A stretch of 64,000 nt of DNA, taken from contig JACKKY010000001.1 in assembly GCA_024236175.1 (NCBI GenBank), positions 806,001-870,000 on the forward strand, read 5' to 3'. The translations under genes were made by a program, and so were the position numbers. The notes below the pieces were generated by a model. That model ran no database searches, was not told where the DNA came from, and saw only the letters and a list, made by a program, of their open reading frames with translations. Positions within the stretch are counted from its first letter, which is position 1, and each line of letters begins with the position of its first letter. The stretch comes from Novosphingobium sp. Lineage in GTDB: Bacteria; Pseudomonadota; Alphaproteobacteria; Sphingomonadales; Sphingomonadaceae. This document shows positions 8,358-17,442 of this stretch, piece by piece.

Positions 8358-9053
8358 ATGGTCGAGCATACCGTCAAGTCTTTCGACAACGATATCAGCC
8401 AGTTGCGCGGCCTGATCGCGGAAATGGGCGGGCTTGCCGAAGTGGCGATCCGCGATGCCGTCGATGCCCTGTCCTCCTACGACGAGGAGAAGGCGCGGCA
8501 AGTCGTCGCCAACGACCCGCAGATCGACGCGCTGGAAGCCGAAGTGGACCGGCTCGCCGTGCGGATCATCGCGCTGCGCGCGCCGATGGCCGACGACCTG
8601 CGCGAAGTGGTCGCCGCGCTGAAGATCTCCGGCGTGATCGAGCGGATCGGCGACTATGCGAAGAACATCGCCAAGCGCGTCGGCCGCGTCGAAGGCCGGG
8701 TCAAGATCGAGCCGCTCACGCTGATCCCGGCGATGGCCGACCTGGCCGAAGGCATGGTGCGCGACGTGCTCAACGCCTATGGCGCGCGCGACGCCCTGCT
8801 CGCCGTCGAAGTCATCCGGCGCGACGAGAAGGTCGACAATTTCTACAACAGCATTTTCCGTAACCTGGTTGCCCACATGATGGAGAACCCGGCTACGATT
8901 TCGAGCGCGGCCCAGCTGCTGTTCGTCGCGCGCAATCTCGAGCGTATCGGCGACCACGCGACCAATGTCGCGGAGATGGTCTATTTCGCGGCGACCGGCG
9001 AATACTGCACGGAGCGCGACCGGCCGGAGCTCGATGAGGAGATGAAAGAATGA
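8358..9053 (+). CDS. phoU: Phosphate signalling protein PhoU
   Basis: Negative regulator that links the Pst transporter to PhoR and silences the Pho regulon when phosphate is plentiful. The 231-residue helical protein shows two PhoU repeats, each with the metal-cluster motif pattern E-R-I-G-D-(Y/H)-A: ERIGDYAKNIAK in the first half and ERIGDHATNVAE in the second. The stop overlaps the phoB start by 4 bases (ATGA), so phoU and phoB are translationally coupled. Confidence 0.95.
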   Translation: MVEHTVKSFDNDISQLRGLIAEMGGLAEVAIRDAVDALSSYDEEKARQVVANDPQIDALEAEVDRLAVRIIALRAPMADDLREVVAALKISGVIERIGDYAKNIAKRVGRVEGRVKIEPLTLIPAMADLAEGMVRDVLNAYGARDALLAVEVIRRDEKVDNFYNSIFRNLVAHMMENPATISSAAQLLFVARNLERIGDHATNVAEMVYFAATGEYCTERDRPELDEEMKE

Positions 9054-9736
9054 ATCCCGACATCCTCGTCGTCGAGGACGATACCGCCCTTTGCGACTTG
9101 CTGACCTGGAACCTGAGCGCCGAAGGCTATGGCGTGCGCAGCACCGGCGACGGTGAAGAAGCCCTGCTGATGGTGCGCGAACAGGCGCCCGACGCGATCA
9201 TCCTCGACTGGCTGATCGAGCAGGTCCCCGGCATCGAGGTCTGCCGCCGGCTGCGCAAGGACAAGGAAACCGCGCGCATCCCGATCCTGATGCTGACCGC
9301 GCGCGGCGAGGAGGAAGACCGTATCCGCGGCCTCAAGACCGGTGCCGACGATTACGTGACCAAGCCGTTCAGCCCGCGCGAGCTGATGGCCCGCGTCGAA
9401 GCCCTGCTGCGCCGCAGCCGTCCGTCGCTGACGGGCGACAATCTCAATTTCGCCGATATCGAGCTCGACCCGGCCTCGCACCGGGTGCGGCGCGGGGGAG
9501 AATCGCTGCACCTCGGCCCCACCGAGTTCAAGCTGCTGCGCTATTTCATGGAGAGGCCGAACCGCGTGCTCTCGCGCCAGCAGATCCTGGACGGCGTATG
9601 GGGCATGGATTCCGACATCGACGAGCGCACCGTGGACGTTCATATCCGCAGGCTGCGCAAGGCCATTAACCGGCCCGGCGAGCGCGACCCGATCCGCACC
9701 GTGCGCGCGGCCGGCTATGCGATGGACGTATCCTGA
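9050..9736 (+). CDS. phoB: Phosphate regulon response regulator PhoB
   Basis: Transcription factor of the phosphate regulon. The N-terminal receiver domain has acidic pocket residues E9/D10/D11, phospho-acceptor Asp53 in ILDWLIEQ and the conserved Lys in YVTKPFSPREL. The C-terminal OmpR-type winged-helix domain (about 130-225) contains the recognition-helix region ERTVDVHIRRLRKA, typical of PhoB. It presumably binds the Pho boxes before pstC and before ppk, both found in this window. Confidence 0.95.
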   Translation: MNPDILVVEDDTALCDLLTWNLSAEGYGVRSTGDGEEALLMVREQAPDAIILDWLIEQVPGIEVCRRLRKDKETARIPILMLTARGEEEDRIRGLKTGADDYVTKPFSPRELMARVEALLRRSRPSLTGDNLNFADIELDPASHRVRRGGESLHLGPTEFKLLRYFMERPNRVLSRQQILDGVWGMDSDIDERTVDVHIRRLRKAINRPGERDPIRTVRAAGYAMDVS

Positions 9737-9870
9737 TCCGCCACGCCGCACCGGCATTCCGGCGCTGAGACAGCTTTCCCGCTTGCGACGGCTTGCGCAC
9801 CGGCTACGGTGATGCCGCGCGTCGAGAGCGCGCCGCCGGCACGTGCCCGGCGCTCATCAGGGAGAGCTTC

Positions 9871-10878
9871 GTGTCCAGCAAAGTGTCGTTCGGCTATCTT
9901 TACGACTTCCGGAATCCGCCCCAGTGGCACCGGCCGTGGGCCGAACTCTATGCCGAAATGCTGGATCTCGTCGCCTGGACGGAGGAAGCCGGCTTCGACG
10001 GCGCCTGGGTTCCCGAACATCACCTCGCCGACGACGGCTACATGCCGTCCCCGCTGGTCGCGCTCACCGCGATGGCGGCGCGCACCAGCCGGATCACGCT
10101 CGGCTCCGGGATCGCGCTGGCCCCGCTGTACAACCCGATGCGCTTTGCCGAGGACGCCGCCGTGGCCGATATCATCGCCGGCGGAAGGCTCGAGATCGGC
10201 CTGGCGATCGGCTACCGGCGGCGCGAGACCGCCGCCTTCGGCGTCGATTTCACCAAGCGCGGTCGCATGTTCGACGAGTGGCTGGAGATCGTCACGCGGC
10301 TCTGGGCGGGCGAGACGGTGGATTTCGCCGGCCAGTTCTACAACCTCACCGGCGCGAAGGTCATGCCGCCCGCGCCGCGCGGCCGGATTCCGATCTACGT
10401 CGGCGGCTTCAACGAAAAGGCGATGGCGCGCGTCGCCCGCTATGGCGACGGCTACATCGGCAATCCGGAGGTCTTCAGCCAATGGTCCGACAAGCTGGAG
10501 GGCAACGGCTCCGGCGGCAATCCCCCCGGGGTTGCGATCACCGCCCTGTTCAACGCGGTCGCCGAAGATCCCGAAAAGGCGATGGACGAGATCGCGCCCT
10601 ACTACCATCACGTCAACAACAGCTACGGGCAGTGGTTCAACGAGGACAGGGCGCTGGGCCTCGACGAGGGCATGCAGCCGATGGACCTCGACGCCTTCAA
10701 GCAGAGCGGCGTCCTGCAGATCTGGACTCCGGCCGAAGCGATCGAGAAACTTAAGGCGATGCAGGAGGCGGTGCCCCTGAAGAGTTTCATGATGATGATG
10801 CCTGCCGGAATGCCCGCCAAGATGTTCGTCGAATATGCGGAGCTGTTCGCCGGCAAAGTCGTTCCGGCCTTTCGCTGA
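9871..10878 (+). CDS. LLM-class flavin-dependent monooxygenase
   Basis: Luciferase-like FMN or F420-type oxidoreductase of about 335 residues. Visible family features are the N-terminal YLYDFRNPP strand, WVPEHHLADDG, the SGIALAPLYNPMRFAED segment after the third strand and RLEIGLAIGYR. I chose a GTG start (VSSKVSFGY) because GGGAG lies seven bases upstream; earlier in-frame ATG codons would add low-complexity residues. It is followed after 18 bases by an IclR regulator, so the enzyme probably acts in an induced degradation pathway. The substrate is unknown; members attack sulfonates, amines, alkanes and terpenoid ketones. Confidence 0.8.
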   Translation: MSSKVSFGYLYDFRNPPQWHRPWAELYAEMLDLVAWTEEAGFDGAWVPEHHLADDGYMPSPLVALTAMAARTSRITLGSGIALAPLYNPMRFAEDAAVADIIAGGRLEIGLAIGYRRRETAAFGVDFTKRGRMFDEWLEIVTRLWAGETVDFAGQFYNLTGAKVMPPAPRGRIPIYVGGFNEKAMARVARYGDGYIGNPEVFSQWSDKLEGNGSGGNPPGVAITALFNAVAEDPEKAMDEIAPYYHHVNNSYGQWFNEDRALGLDEGMQPMDLDAFKQSGVLQIWTPAEAIEKLKAMQEAVPLKSFMMMMPAGMPAKMFVEYAELFAGKVVPAFR

Positions 10879-10896
10879 ACACGGAGATTCAACCCA

Positions 10897-11700
10897 TTGG
10901 CAGGTGAAGGGGAAGATCGCCGCGCGCAATCGCCGCAATCGGTCACGCGGGTGATCCGGCTGCTGGAAGCGCTGTGCGCCAGCCGCGAGCCGCTGAGCCT
11001 CGCCGATCTCAGCCGCGCCCTCGACACGCCGAAAAGCAGCCTCGCCGCCTTGCTGCGGGGGCTGGCCGAAGAGCAGTTCGTGGTGACCTCCGAAGGCGCG
11101 TGGCGGCTGGGGCCCGGCGCTTTCGGCCTTGGCAGCGCACTGATCGAGGCACGGCGGCGCTTCCAGTCCTCCGACCTCGTGCGCGACGCGATGCGCCGGC
11201 TCGCCGACAAATGCGAGGAGACCGTCCTGCTCGCGGTGCGCGACCACGACGGCCAGTCGATGACCTATGTCGACGTGATCGAGAGCCGCAACGCCGTGCG
11301 CTTTGCCGTTTCTGCGGGCGACCGCCGTCCGCTCTACGCGACTGCCGGCGGCAGGGCCCTGCTGGCGGCGGGCCCGGAAGACGAGGTGCGTCGCTATCTT
11401 GCCGGACTGGAGCCGGAGCGCCTGACGAAGCGGACAGAGACCGACAAGGGCAAGCTCGCCGAAGCGATCGCCGCCGCGCGCGAGACCGGCGTGGCGCAAA
11501 CCGTGGACCAGACCGACGAAGGCGTGACGGGAACCGCGGCGGTGATCCGCGATGCCACCGGCGCCGTCACCGGGGTGCTGATCATCGCCGCGCCGAGCTC
11601 GCGGTCCGGGCACCGCCTCGCCGAACTAGCCGAACTTGTGCGCGAGGAAGCGGCCGCGATTTCCCGCAACCTGGGATATCGGGCGTCCGGTGGGGTCTGA
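10897..11700 (+). CDS. IclR-family transcriptional regulator
   Basis: Regulator of about 267 residues with an N-terminal winged helix (SVTRVIRLLEALCASREPLSLADLSRALDTP, spread over residues 9-40) and a C-terminal effector-binding GAF-like domain (RPLYATAGGRALLA, later TAAVIRDATGAVTGVLIIAAPS). A TTG start is the best option: it follows ACGGAG by about 9 bases, and no in-frame ATG or GTG lies nearby upstream. It lies directly after the luciferase-like oxidoreductase and just before an NTF2-like gene on the same strand, so it probably controls this small unit or the opposite-strand P450 operon. The ligand is unknown. Confidence 0.85.
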   Translation: MAGEGEDRRAQSPQSVTRVIRLLEALCASREPLSLADLSRALDTPKSSLAALLRGLAEEQFVVTSEGAWRLGPGAFGLGSALIEARRRFQSSDLVRDAMRRLADKCEETVLLAVRDHDGQSMTYVDVIESRNAVRFAVSAGDRRPLYATAGGRALLAAGPEDEVRRYLAGLEPERLTKRTETDKGKLAEAIAAARETGVAQTVDQTDEGVTGTAAVIRDATGAVTGVLIIAAPSSRSGHRLAELAELVREEAAAISRNLGYRASGGV

Positions 11701-11748
11701 CGTCGCAGTAAAGCCATTCGCCAGTCAAGAACTTCGAGGAGGGAACCT

Positions 11749-12288
11749 ATGATCGATCCGATGGCCGCCGAGTTTGGAATACGCCAGGTGCAGTCGCGCT
11801 ATACCGACGCGGTCTGGCGCAAGGACTACGACGCCTTCGCAGGCTGCTTCGCCAAGGACGGCGAGTGGCGCATTTCCGGGCGCGTGTTTCGCGGACGGCA
11901 GGAAATCAGGGACGGCATCTCGATCATCCTCGACAAGTTCATCCGGGTGCTGATCAGCTTCCGCGCGCCGATCGTGAGCGTGAAGGACGGCATGGTGACG
12001 GCCCGGACCTATATCGACGAGCGCTGCGCCTGGAAGAATGGCAACACCAACATCTCGGTCGGGACCTATTACGAGCATTTCGTGGAGGAAGACGGCGAAT
12101 TGCTGTTCAAGTGGCGGCTGTTCGAAATGCATTACCGGGGCGACCCGGACATGACCGGCACCTTCTTCGATCGGACCGACTACGGCCCGCCGCCGGCGAT
12201 GCCGCCGCTCGACGCCAACACCGAGGACATGGCTTCCAACCGCTGGGGGCTGCCCGCTGCCGGCGAGCCCGGCGGCGGCGGCGGATAG
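11749..12288 (+). CDS. SnoaL/NTF2-like protein
   Basis: A 179-residue protein of the NTF2/SnoaL fold. Family features are an N-terminal helix IRQVQSRYTDAVWRKDYDAF, FAKDGEWRISGRVFRG, then alternating strands ending FKWRLFEMHYRG. The C-terminus is a proline/glycine-rich tail. Members are steroid isomerases, polyketide cyclases, dehydratases or dioxygenase small subunits; none of these can be chosen here. The start follows a GAGGAGGG ribosome site. It is one of four NTF2-like genes in the window, all within degradation clusters. Confidence 0.75.
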   Translation: MIDPMAAEFGIRQVQSRYTDAVWRKDYDAFAGCFAKDGEWRISGRVFRGRQEIRDGISIILDKFIRVLISFRAPIVSVKDGMVTARTYIDERCAWKNGNTNISVGTYYEHFVEEDGELLFKWRLFEMHYRGDPDMTGTFFDRTDYGPPPAMPPLDANTEDMASNRWGLPAAGEPGGGGG

Positions 12289-12303
12289 GCCTGCGCAGCC
12301 CGG

Positions 12304-12909
12304 TCAGTCCGCGAGCGTGCCGAGCTCGCCCGGATTGTCCGGAAAATGCAGCTCGCGCAGATTGGTGAGTGGCCGGCGATAGGTCGGGTCTTCGCGGCTG
12401 CGCGAGGGAACGCCGTTGCCGTGGATGTCGGGAACGTTCTGCGCAAGCGGGACTTCCACCGGATCGACTTTCCCCGACCATTCGATGATCGTGTAGCGGA
12501 AAGCGATCTTCCACTCCCCCTCGCGCCGCTCCAGCCGGTCGGCGTAACGCCCTCCGGCCGCCCAGACAGTGCCGTCGCGGTTGTTCCCCACGTAGAGGAA
12601 ATAGGTCTCGGTATGCGCGGTATCGCCGTCGAGATCGCAGGTGTGGTTGGTCAGGTGGTGGATCGTCGCGGTCTGCCCCTGGTCGTGAAGGGCCATGCCG
12701 CCGTCGCAGACCTTTTGGGCGCTCTCCACGAATGTTCCGGCGTCGATCAGGGCATCGTCGTGATAGGCGGACAGGAACAGTTCGCGATCGAAGCGGTCGA
12801 TGCCGCGGCTCACGCGCTTGATGCAATCGAAGATGTCCTGCCGGTCGAGCAGTTCGCCGAGCCGCGCCAGCCGTTCGGGTGCGATGTTGCCGGATTCTGC
12901 GCCGTTCAT
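12304..12909 (-). CDS. SnoaL/NTF2-like protein
   Basis: A 201-residue NTF2-fold protein that ends the minus-strand P450 operon. It shows LLDRQDIFDCIKRVSRGIDRFD, a pattern (DRQxIxDCxxRxxRGxDRxD) shared with the NTF2-like protein at 38.5-39.0 kb, and the strand pair GGRYADRLERREGEWKIAFR. The ATG has a strong AAAGGAGG ribosome site. The shared R-G-D-R-D segment suggests both are members of one subfamily of putative aromatic-ring or steroid-handling proteins. The exact reaction is unknown. Confidence 0.78.
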   Translation of the reverse strand: MNGAESGNIAPERLARLGELLDRQDIFDCIKRVSRGIDRFDRELFLSAYHDDALIDAGTFVESAQKVCDGGMALHDQGQTATIHHLTNHTCDLDGDTAHTETYFLYVGNNRDGTVWAAGGRYADRLERREGEWKIAFRYTIIEWSGKVDPVEVPLAQNVPDIHGNGVPSRSREDPTYRRPLTNLRELHFPDNPGELGTLAD

Positions 12910-12961
12910 GGTCCCTCCTTTGCCGGTCGCGCCGGCGTCTAGATCATTTGCCCGGGCCGCC

Positions 12962-14263
12962 TCACCTTTCCAGCAGGCGGTCGAGGCTCGCGCCGAAATC
13001 GCGCCTTTCCCAGGTGTCGAGGAAGTTCGAGAAGACATGCAGGAAGCCGTGCGCGACCTGGTCGCCGAGCATGATCGGATCGTGCGGCCCCGCGGCCTTT
13101 GCGGCATCCGGAAGCCGCGAGAGGATCAGCGCCGGCGTATCCGCCATGAGCGCCAGCCCGAGCATCGCCACCGAAAGGTCGAAATGCAGCCCCAGCTCGT
13201 CGACGTCGAGGCGCGGCCCGTCATTGGCGGCCAGCTCTTCGGCGAAAAGGGCGAGCAGATCGTCAAGATGCTGCTCGAGCATCGCGCTGTCGGATGCCGA
13301 AAGCCCGCCCCACAGGCCGTAGGCAACGTTCATCTGCCGCACCATGCCCCAGTCGAGCAGCCCGCAGTGCATCTCCCCGCTGCCGTCCCGCCAGAACCAA
13401 GCGTTGTCGATGTTGGTGTTCCAGTGCGTCAGCGCCACGAAATCGGGATTGGCCAGAAGGAAATGCTTCACCGCGCGCTCGTGGCGAACGAAACGCGGCG
13501 CGTCGCGCTCCAGCCGGGCGATGAACTGCGCGCTGGCGACATTGGCGGGCAGCAGGCCGGGGCAGTTCGCCGCGAATTCGCCGATGCGCCGCGCCTTTTC
13601 CACTATCTGGGCTTCGTCCCACGGGATCGGCATCTCCGCCATTGCCGCGTCCAGATCGAAGGGAAACAGCTCCTTCACCTGCGGCGACAGCCTGCCGGCC
13701 ATGTGGGCGGCGGCCAGCCGCGCCAGCGCGGCCACGGTCGCGCGGTAATAGCGCACCGGCTCTTCGAGTTCGTGATCCATGCATTTGCGGTGGATCGGCT
13801 CTACGCCCTCTGCTCCGAAGTCGATCTGCTGGGTGACGAGCAGGCCGGTGCCGGTCTCGTGATTGAAATCCGCGAAATAGGGCCTGGCGACCGTCACCGG
13901 GAATTCCGGCAGGCGCGACAGCGCGGCAAGGCGCACTTCGGGCTCCAGCTCGTAGCGGCGCCGGTCGCGGAAGGCGTCGGGGAAATAGCGCGAGAACTTG
14001 ACGAACAGCTCGGTATCGAGCTGCGGATCGCTGCGCTCGTACTCGACCGAAAGCGCCAGCTTCTCGCCCGAATTGCCGGCCAGCCAGGGTTCCGCCCGGA
14101 CGATGCGGGTCACCGCATTGTCCTGCGGCAGCGACCCGTAGGAGCGGAAGGCCCGCGTCAGGAATTCCGGTCCGGCCCGGAGCAGCGCGTCGGGATGCGC
14201 CGGGATCGAAAGGCCGCTGTCGTCGCCACGCACGAAATCGAGAAGATCGGGAACGGTCGCCAT
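12962..14263 (-). CDS. APH-like phosphotransferase family protein
   Basis: A 433-residue cytosolic protein with the aminoglycoside/choline/ecdysteroid-kinase fold. I see the catalytic-loop equivalent LTHWNTNIDNAWF (H-W-N...D-N, replacing the usual HGD...N) and the metal-binding LLDWGMV. The upstream half includes a LFVKFSRYF stretch resembling the ATP-lysine strand. It starts 10 bases after the P450 gene and is clearly in that operon. Known members phosphorylate small hydroxylated compounds; here the substrate could be a P450 product. Whether it is catalytically active is uncertain because the HGD motif is altered. Confidence 0.7.
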   Translation of the reverse strand: MATVPDLLDFVRGDDSGLSIPAHPDALLRAGPEFLTRAFRSYGSLPQDNAVTRIVRAEPWLAGNSGEKLALSVEYERSDPQLDTELFVKFSRYFPDAFRDRRRYELEPEVRLAALSRLPEFPVTVARPYFADFNHETGTGLLVTQQIDFGAEGVEPIHRKCMDHELEEPVRYYRATVAALARLAAAHMAGRLSPQVKELFPFDLDAAMAEMPIPWDEAQIVEKARRIGEFAANCPGLLPANVASAQFIARLERDAPRFVRHERAVKHFLLANPDFVALTHWNTNIDNAWFWRDGSGEMHCGLLDWGMVRQMNVAYGLWGGLSASDSAMLEQHLDDLLALFAEELAANDGPRLDVDELGLHFDLSVAMLGLALMADTPALILSRLPDAAKAAGPHDPIMLGDQVAHGFLHVFSNFLDTWERRDFGASLDRLLER

Positions 14264-14273
14264 ACGTGAAGCG

Positions 14274-15464
14274 TCAGCCGCGGTCCGGCAGGGCGACGTG
14301 AAGCGCACGCGGCCCCCACAGCGCCCAGCTCTCGCCATAGTCGGCCCCGGCGACCTGCAGCCACGGGAACCTGTCGAGCAACACGCTGACGAAAGCGCGC
14401 GCTTCCTGCCTCGCGATGTTGACGCCGAGACAGTGATGGAAGCCGAAACCGAAGCCGAGATGCGCCTTGTTCGCGCGGTGCATGTCGAAACGGTCCGGAT
14501 CGTCGAACTCCGACCCGTCGCGATTGGCGGCGCCGAGCAGGAGGAACACCGGATCGCCGCCATTCAGTTGCCGGCCGCCGAGCTCGGCCCCGCCTTCCCG
14601 GACCCGCCGCTGCACGGTCTGGGCGACGGAATGGACGCGCATCACCTCTTCGTTGAAAGCCTCGATCAGGCTTTCGTCGGCGCGAAGCTCGTCAGCCAGG
14701 TCGGGGCTCCCGGCAAGCTTGACGACAATGTTGCCCAGCCATTTCTCGGTCGTGTCCATGGCGCCGAGGATGAAGTTGAAGAGATTGTCGGTGACGACCG
14801 AGCGGCTGAAGCCGTCCCGGCTTTCGGCGGCGACCATCAGGCTGATCAGGTCCTGCGGATCCTCGCCGCTGGCGAAGCGCTGCTTGCGGTCCTCGATCTG
14901 CTGCCGGACGAGTTCGACCACGTCCTTCTGCGCCGCCTGATGGCGTTGCTGCGCATCGCTGCCTTCCTCCAGCGCGAGCGCCGGCGTGTCGGCGGAAAGC
15001 TCGCTCCAGCGCTCGAACACGGTGAGCTTCTCGCGCGGCACATCGAAGCTGCTGGCGATGAACTGCATCACGAAATTGCGGAAGACGGGCGTGAGATTGA
15101 CCGTTTCCCCGGCTTCCAGCCGCGGGCGGACCTCCTCCAGCACCTGCGCAGCGTAGCCCTTGAGCTCGTCGAGCCGGGCCATCATCGCCTCGCGGGACAC
15201 ATGCGGCGCCCAGATCGCCCGGACGGTGTGGTGGAACGGGGTATCGTCGACCAGCATCCCTTCCTTGCCGAGGGATTCGGCCACCGGGGTGCCAGCCATG
15301 GTGAAGCGGTTCACGTCGCCCAGGACGGACCTGACCGCTTGGTAGGAAGAGACCATCCAGCCGCCGAGCGGCTCGCTCCAGACCACCGGCCCCGCTTCGC
15401 GCAGCCGGTCGAAAGCCGATTGGGGCAGCCCCTGATCCAGCCGCAGGTCGAAATCGAGATCCAT
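14274..15464 (-). CDS. Cytochrome P450
   Basis: Soluble bacterial P450 of 396 residues that would insert oxygen into a hydrophobic substrate using electrons from a ferredoxin. The heme-thiolate signature FGFGFHHCLG places the axial Cys near residue 345. The oxygen-activating helix I motif reads GAMDTTE, and an E-x-x-R pair is seen in EEVMRVHSVAQ with a later R. The start lies three bases after the PQQ-dehydrogenase stop, so translation is coupled. No ferredoxin or reductase gene is adjacent. Confidence 0.93.
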   Translation of the reverse strand: MDLDFDLRLDQGLPQSAFDRLREAGPVVWSEPLGGWMVSSYQAVRSVLGDVNRFTMAGTPVAESLGKEGMLVDDTPFHHTVRAIWAPHVSREAMMARLDELKGYAAQVLEEVRPRLEAGETVNLTPVFRNFVMQFIASSFDVPREKLTVFERWSELSADTPALALEEGSDAQQRHQAAQKDVVELVRQQIEDRKQRFASGEDPQDLISLMVAAESRDGFSRSVVTDNLFNFILGAMDTTEKWLGNIVVKLAGSPDLADELRADESLIEAFNEEVMRVHSVAQTVQRRVREGGAELGGRQLNGGDPVFLLLGAANRDGSEFDDPDRFDMHRANKAHLGFGFGFHHCLGVNIARQEARAFVSVLLDRFPWLQVAGADYGESWALWGPRALHVALPDRG

Positions 15465-15467
15465 CGC

Positions 15468-17408
15468 CTAGTCCGCCGAGAACACCAGCAGGACGTTGCC
15501 CGGCATCTTGCTCGCGAAGCCATAGCCGGACGGAACGATGAGCTTTCCCTTGTAGGCAATCGGCGCGACGCCGCCGCCGACCGAGCCTCCGCGGGCCGGC
15601 AGGCGGTTCACCGTCTCGAATTCGCGATCGGCATCCATCTCCCACAGCACCTCGCCGGTGGCGGCGTCGTAGATGCGTATCCAGCCGTCGTTGCTGCCGG
15701 CCAGAACCAGCTCCGGCGTGGCGGTGACCGATCCCGAATAACCCGGACTGCAGCCCTTCTTGCCTTCGCAGGTGTCGGCAGAGGGCGCCTTCCAGACGAA
15801 TTCGCCGCTGGCGATGTCCAGCGCGTAGAGGCCCGGGCTCGACGGAAAACCGTCGTCGCCGGGCATCACCGGATCGGTTACCGGCACGAACAGCCTGCCC
15901 TCGGCAGCCGCCAGCCCGAACAGGATGCCGCCGCCCTCGCTGCCCCGGCCGACCCGGGTCTTCCAGACCAGCTCTCCGGTATCGGGATCGACGGCATAGG
16001 CGATCCCCGACTTCTGCCCGGCCATCACCAGCTCGCGGCCGTCCTTGCCCGTGGCGAGCACCGTGCCCGCGCCGAAATCGAAATCGGGCCCCGCGTCTTC
16101 GGGGCAATTGCCGGTGCCGACGTAGCACGCGACGTTCCAGGCATCGCCTTCAAGCGCCTGGTAATGCCATTTGATCTCGCCGGTCTCGAGATCGAGCGCG
16201 ACGATCGAATCGCTCAGTTCCGTGGCGGGAGTGGAATAGTTGTCGCCGGTCGCGAAATAGAGCTGTCCGCGGCCGGGATCGATCACCGGACTGTTCCACA
16301 CCGCGACGCCGGAAGGTCCCCACATGTCCTCGCCGTCGCCCGGGGCCTTCGCCTCGCCGACAAGGTAGGTCCTCCACGACTGCGCGCCGGTTTCGGCATC
16401 AAGCGCCAGGACGGAACCGCGGAACGTGCAGCAGGCATAGCCCGGCGATGCCGCGGCGGCCTCCTCGATCGAGGATACCGGGACATAGAGCGTGCCGTCG
16501 TGCAGCGACGGGGCCGCGGTAATCACGGCGGCGGGGTGGCTGTCGGCCGCAACCTTCCAGGCAAGCTCGCCGGTATCCGCGCGCACCGCATAGACATTGC
16601 CGCGCACGTCGCCGAAATAGGCCAGCGGCCGGGCCTGCCGGTCACCGGCCTCCCACGGGCCGACGACCACGCCGGTCCGGACTTCGGCTTCCGCGTCGAA
16701 GCTCCAGCGCACGCAGCCGCTTTCCTCGTCGAGCGCATAGACCGCGCCGGTATGATTGCCGAGGATGATCGCCCCTCCGGCAAGAGCCGGCTGGGAGCGC
16801 ATCCGCTGGGAATCGGGCACGCCGAAAGCCCATTTCAGCTTGAGCTTGCCGACGTTGTCACGGTTCAGCCCGGCGGTCTTCCCGTCGATGAAATGGGTAC
16901 CGGCCTTGTCGACGCCCCAATGCGCGAAGGCGGGAGGCCGGTCGAAATCGAACCGCGCATGCTTTCCGGAGCACATCTTCATGGCGGGCGCATTTTCCTC
17001 GGCAACCAGCTTGCGGCCCGCGAGGAATTCGGAGACCGAGACTTTCTGGTCGTTCGAAAGGCCGGCACCCTGCCCCCGCATCGCGCCTTCGGTAAGCGCA
17101 CGATAGATGGCCCGGGGCGTCATGTCGCGCAGGAGCATCACCTGCGGCGTGCGCCCGCCACCGGAATCGTGACATGCCGCGCAACGGCGCTTGTAGATCG
17201 CGGCGCCGGCGGCAAACGGACTCTTCGCCGGATCCAGCGTGCGGCCCGTCCAGTCGGTCGCCGGTTCCTCGCTGGTATCGACCGGAGCGGCGGCATCGAC
17301 CGGGCCCGGCTTCAGGAGAGGCAGTGCGACGGCGAGGACCAGCCCGGCGATCGCAAGGCATAGGCTACGGGCAATTCCACCGTTCCGTGAAGGCATCCTC
17401 TTGTTCAT
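15468..17408 (-). CDS. PQQ-dependent quinohemoprotein alcohol dehydrogenase (polyvinyl-alcohol-dehydrogenase type)
   Basis: Periplasmic dehydrogenase of 646 residues. A signal peptide (about 1-40) is followed by a cytochrome c domain with the heme site CAACH (76-80) and then a large PQQ beta-propeller. Repeated blades read like GAVYALDEESGCVRWSFDAE and GSVLALDAETGAQSWRTY. A vicinal Cys-Cys pair occurs in GYACCTFRG, as in quinoprotein alcohol dehydrogenases. N-terminal heme followed by propeller is the order found in polyvinyl alcohol dehydrogenase, unlike methanol or type II quinohemoprotein enzymes, which carry heme at the C-terminus. Sandwiched between two P450 genes, it may oxidise the alcohol that a P450 forms. 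PQQ synthesis genes are not in the window. Confidence 0.85.
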   Translation of the reverse strand: MNKRMPSRNGGIARSLCLAIAGLVLAVALPLLKPGPVDAAAPVDTSEEPATDWTGRTLDPAKSPFAAGAAIYKRRCAACHDSGGGRTPQVMLLRDMTPRAIYRALTEGAMRGQGAGLSNDQKVSVSEFLAGRKLVAEENAPAMKMCSGKHARFDFDRPPAFAHWGVDKAGTHFIDGKTAGLNRDNVGKLKLKWAFGVPDSQRMRSQPALAGGAIILGNHTGAVYALDEESGCVRWSFDAEAEVRTGVVVGPWEAGDRQARPLAYFGDVRGNVYAVRADTGELAWKVAADSHPAAVITAAPSLHDGTLYVPVSSIEEAAAASPGYACCTFRGSVLALDAETGAQSWRTYLVGEAKAPGDGEDMWGPSGVAVWNSPVIDPGRGQLYFATGDNYSTPATELSDSIVALDLETGEIKWHYQALEGDAWNVACYVGTGNCPEDAGPDFDFGAGTVLATGKDGRELVMAGQKSGIAYAVDPDTGELVWKTRVGRGSEGGGILFGLAAAEGRLFVPVTDPVMPGDDGFPSSPGLYALDIASGEFVWKAPSADTCEGKKGCSPGYSGSVTATPELVLAGSNDGWIRIYDAATGEVLWEMDADREFETVNRLPARGGSVGGGVAPIAYKGKLIVPSGYGFASKMPGNVLLVFSAD

Positions 17409-17442
17409 CCTTTTTGGCTTTCGCTCTCGATAGCAGAAGTCT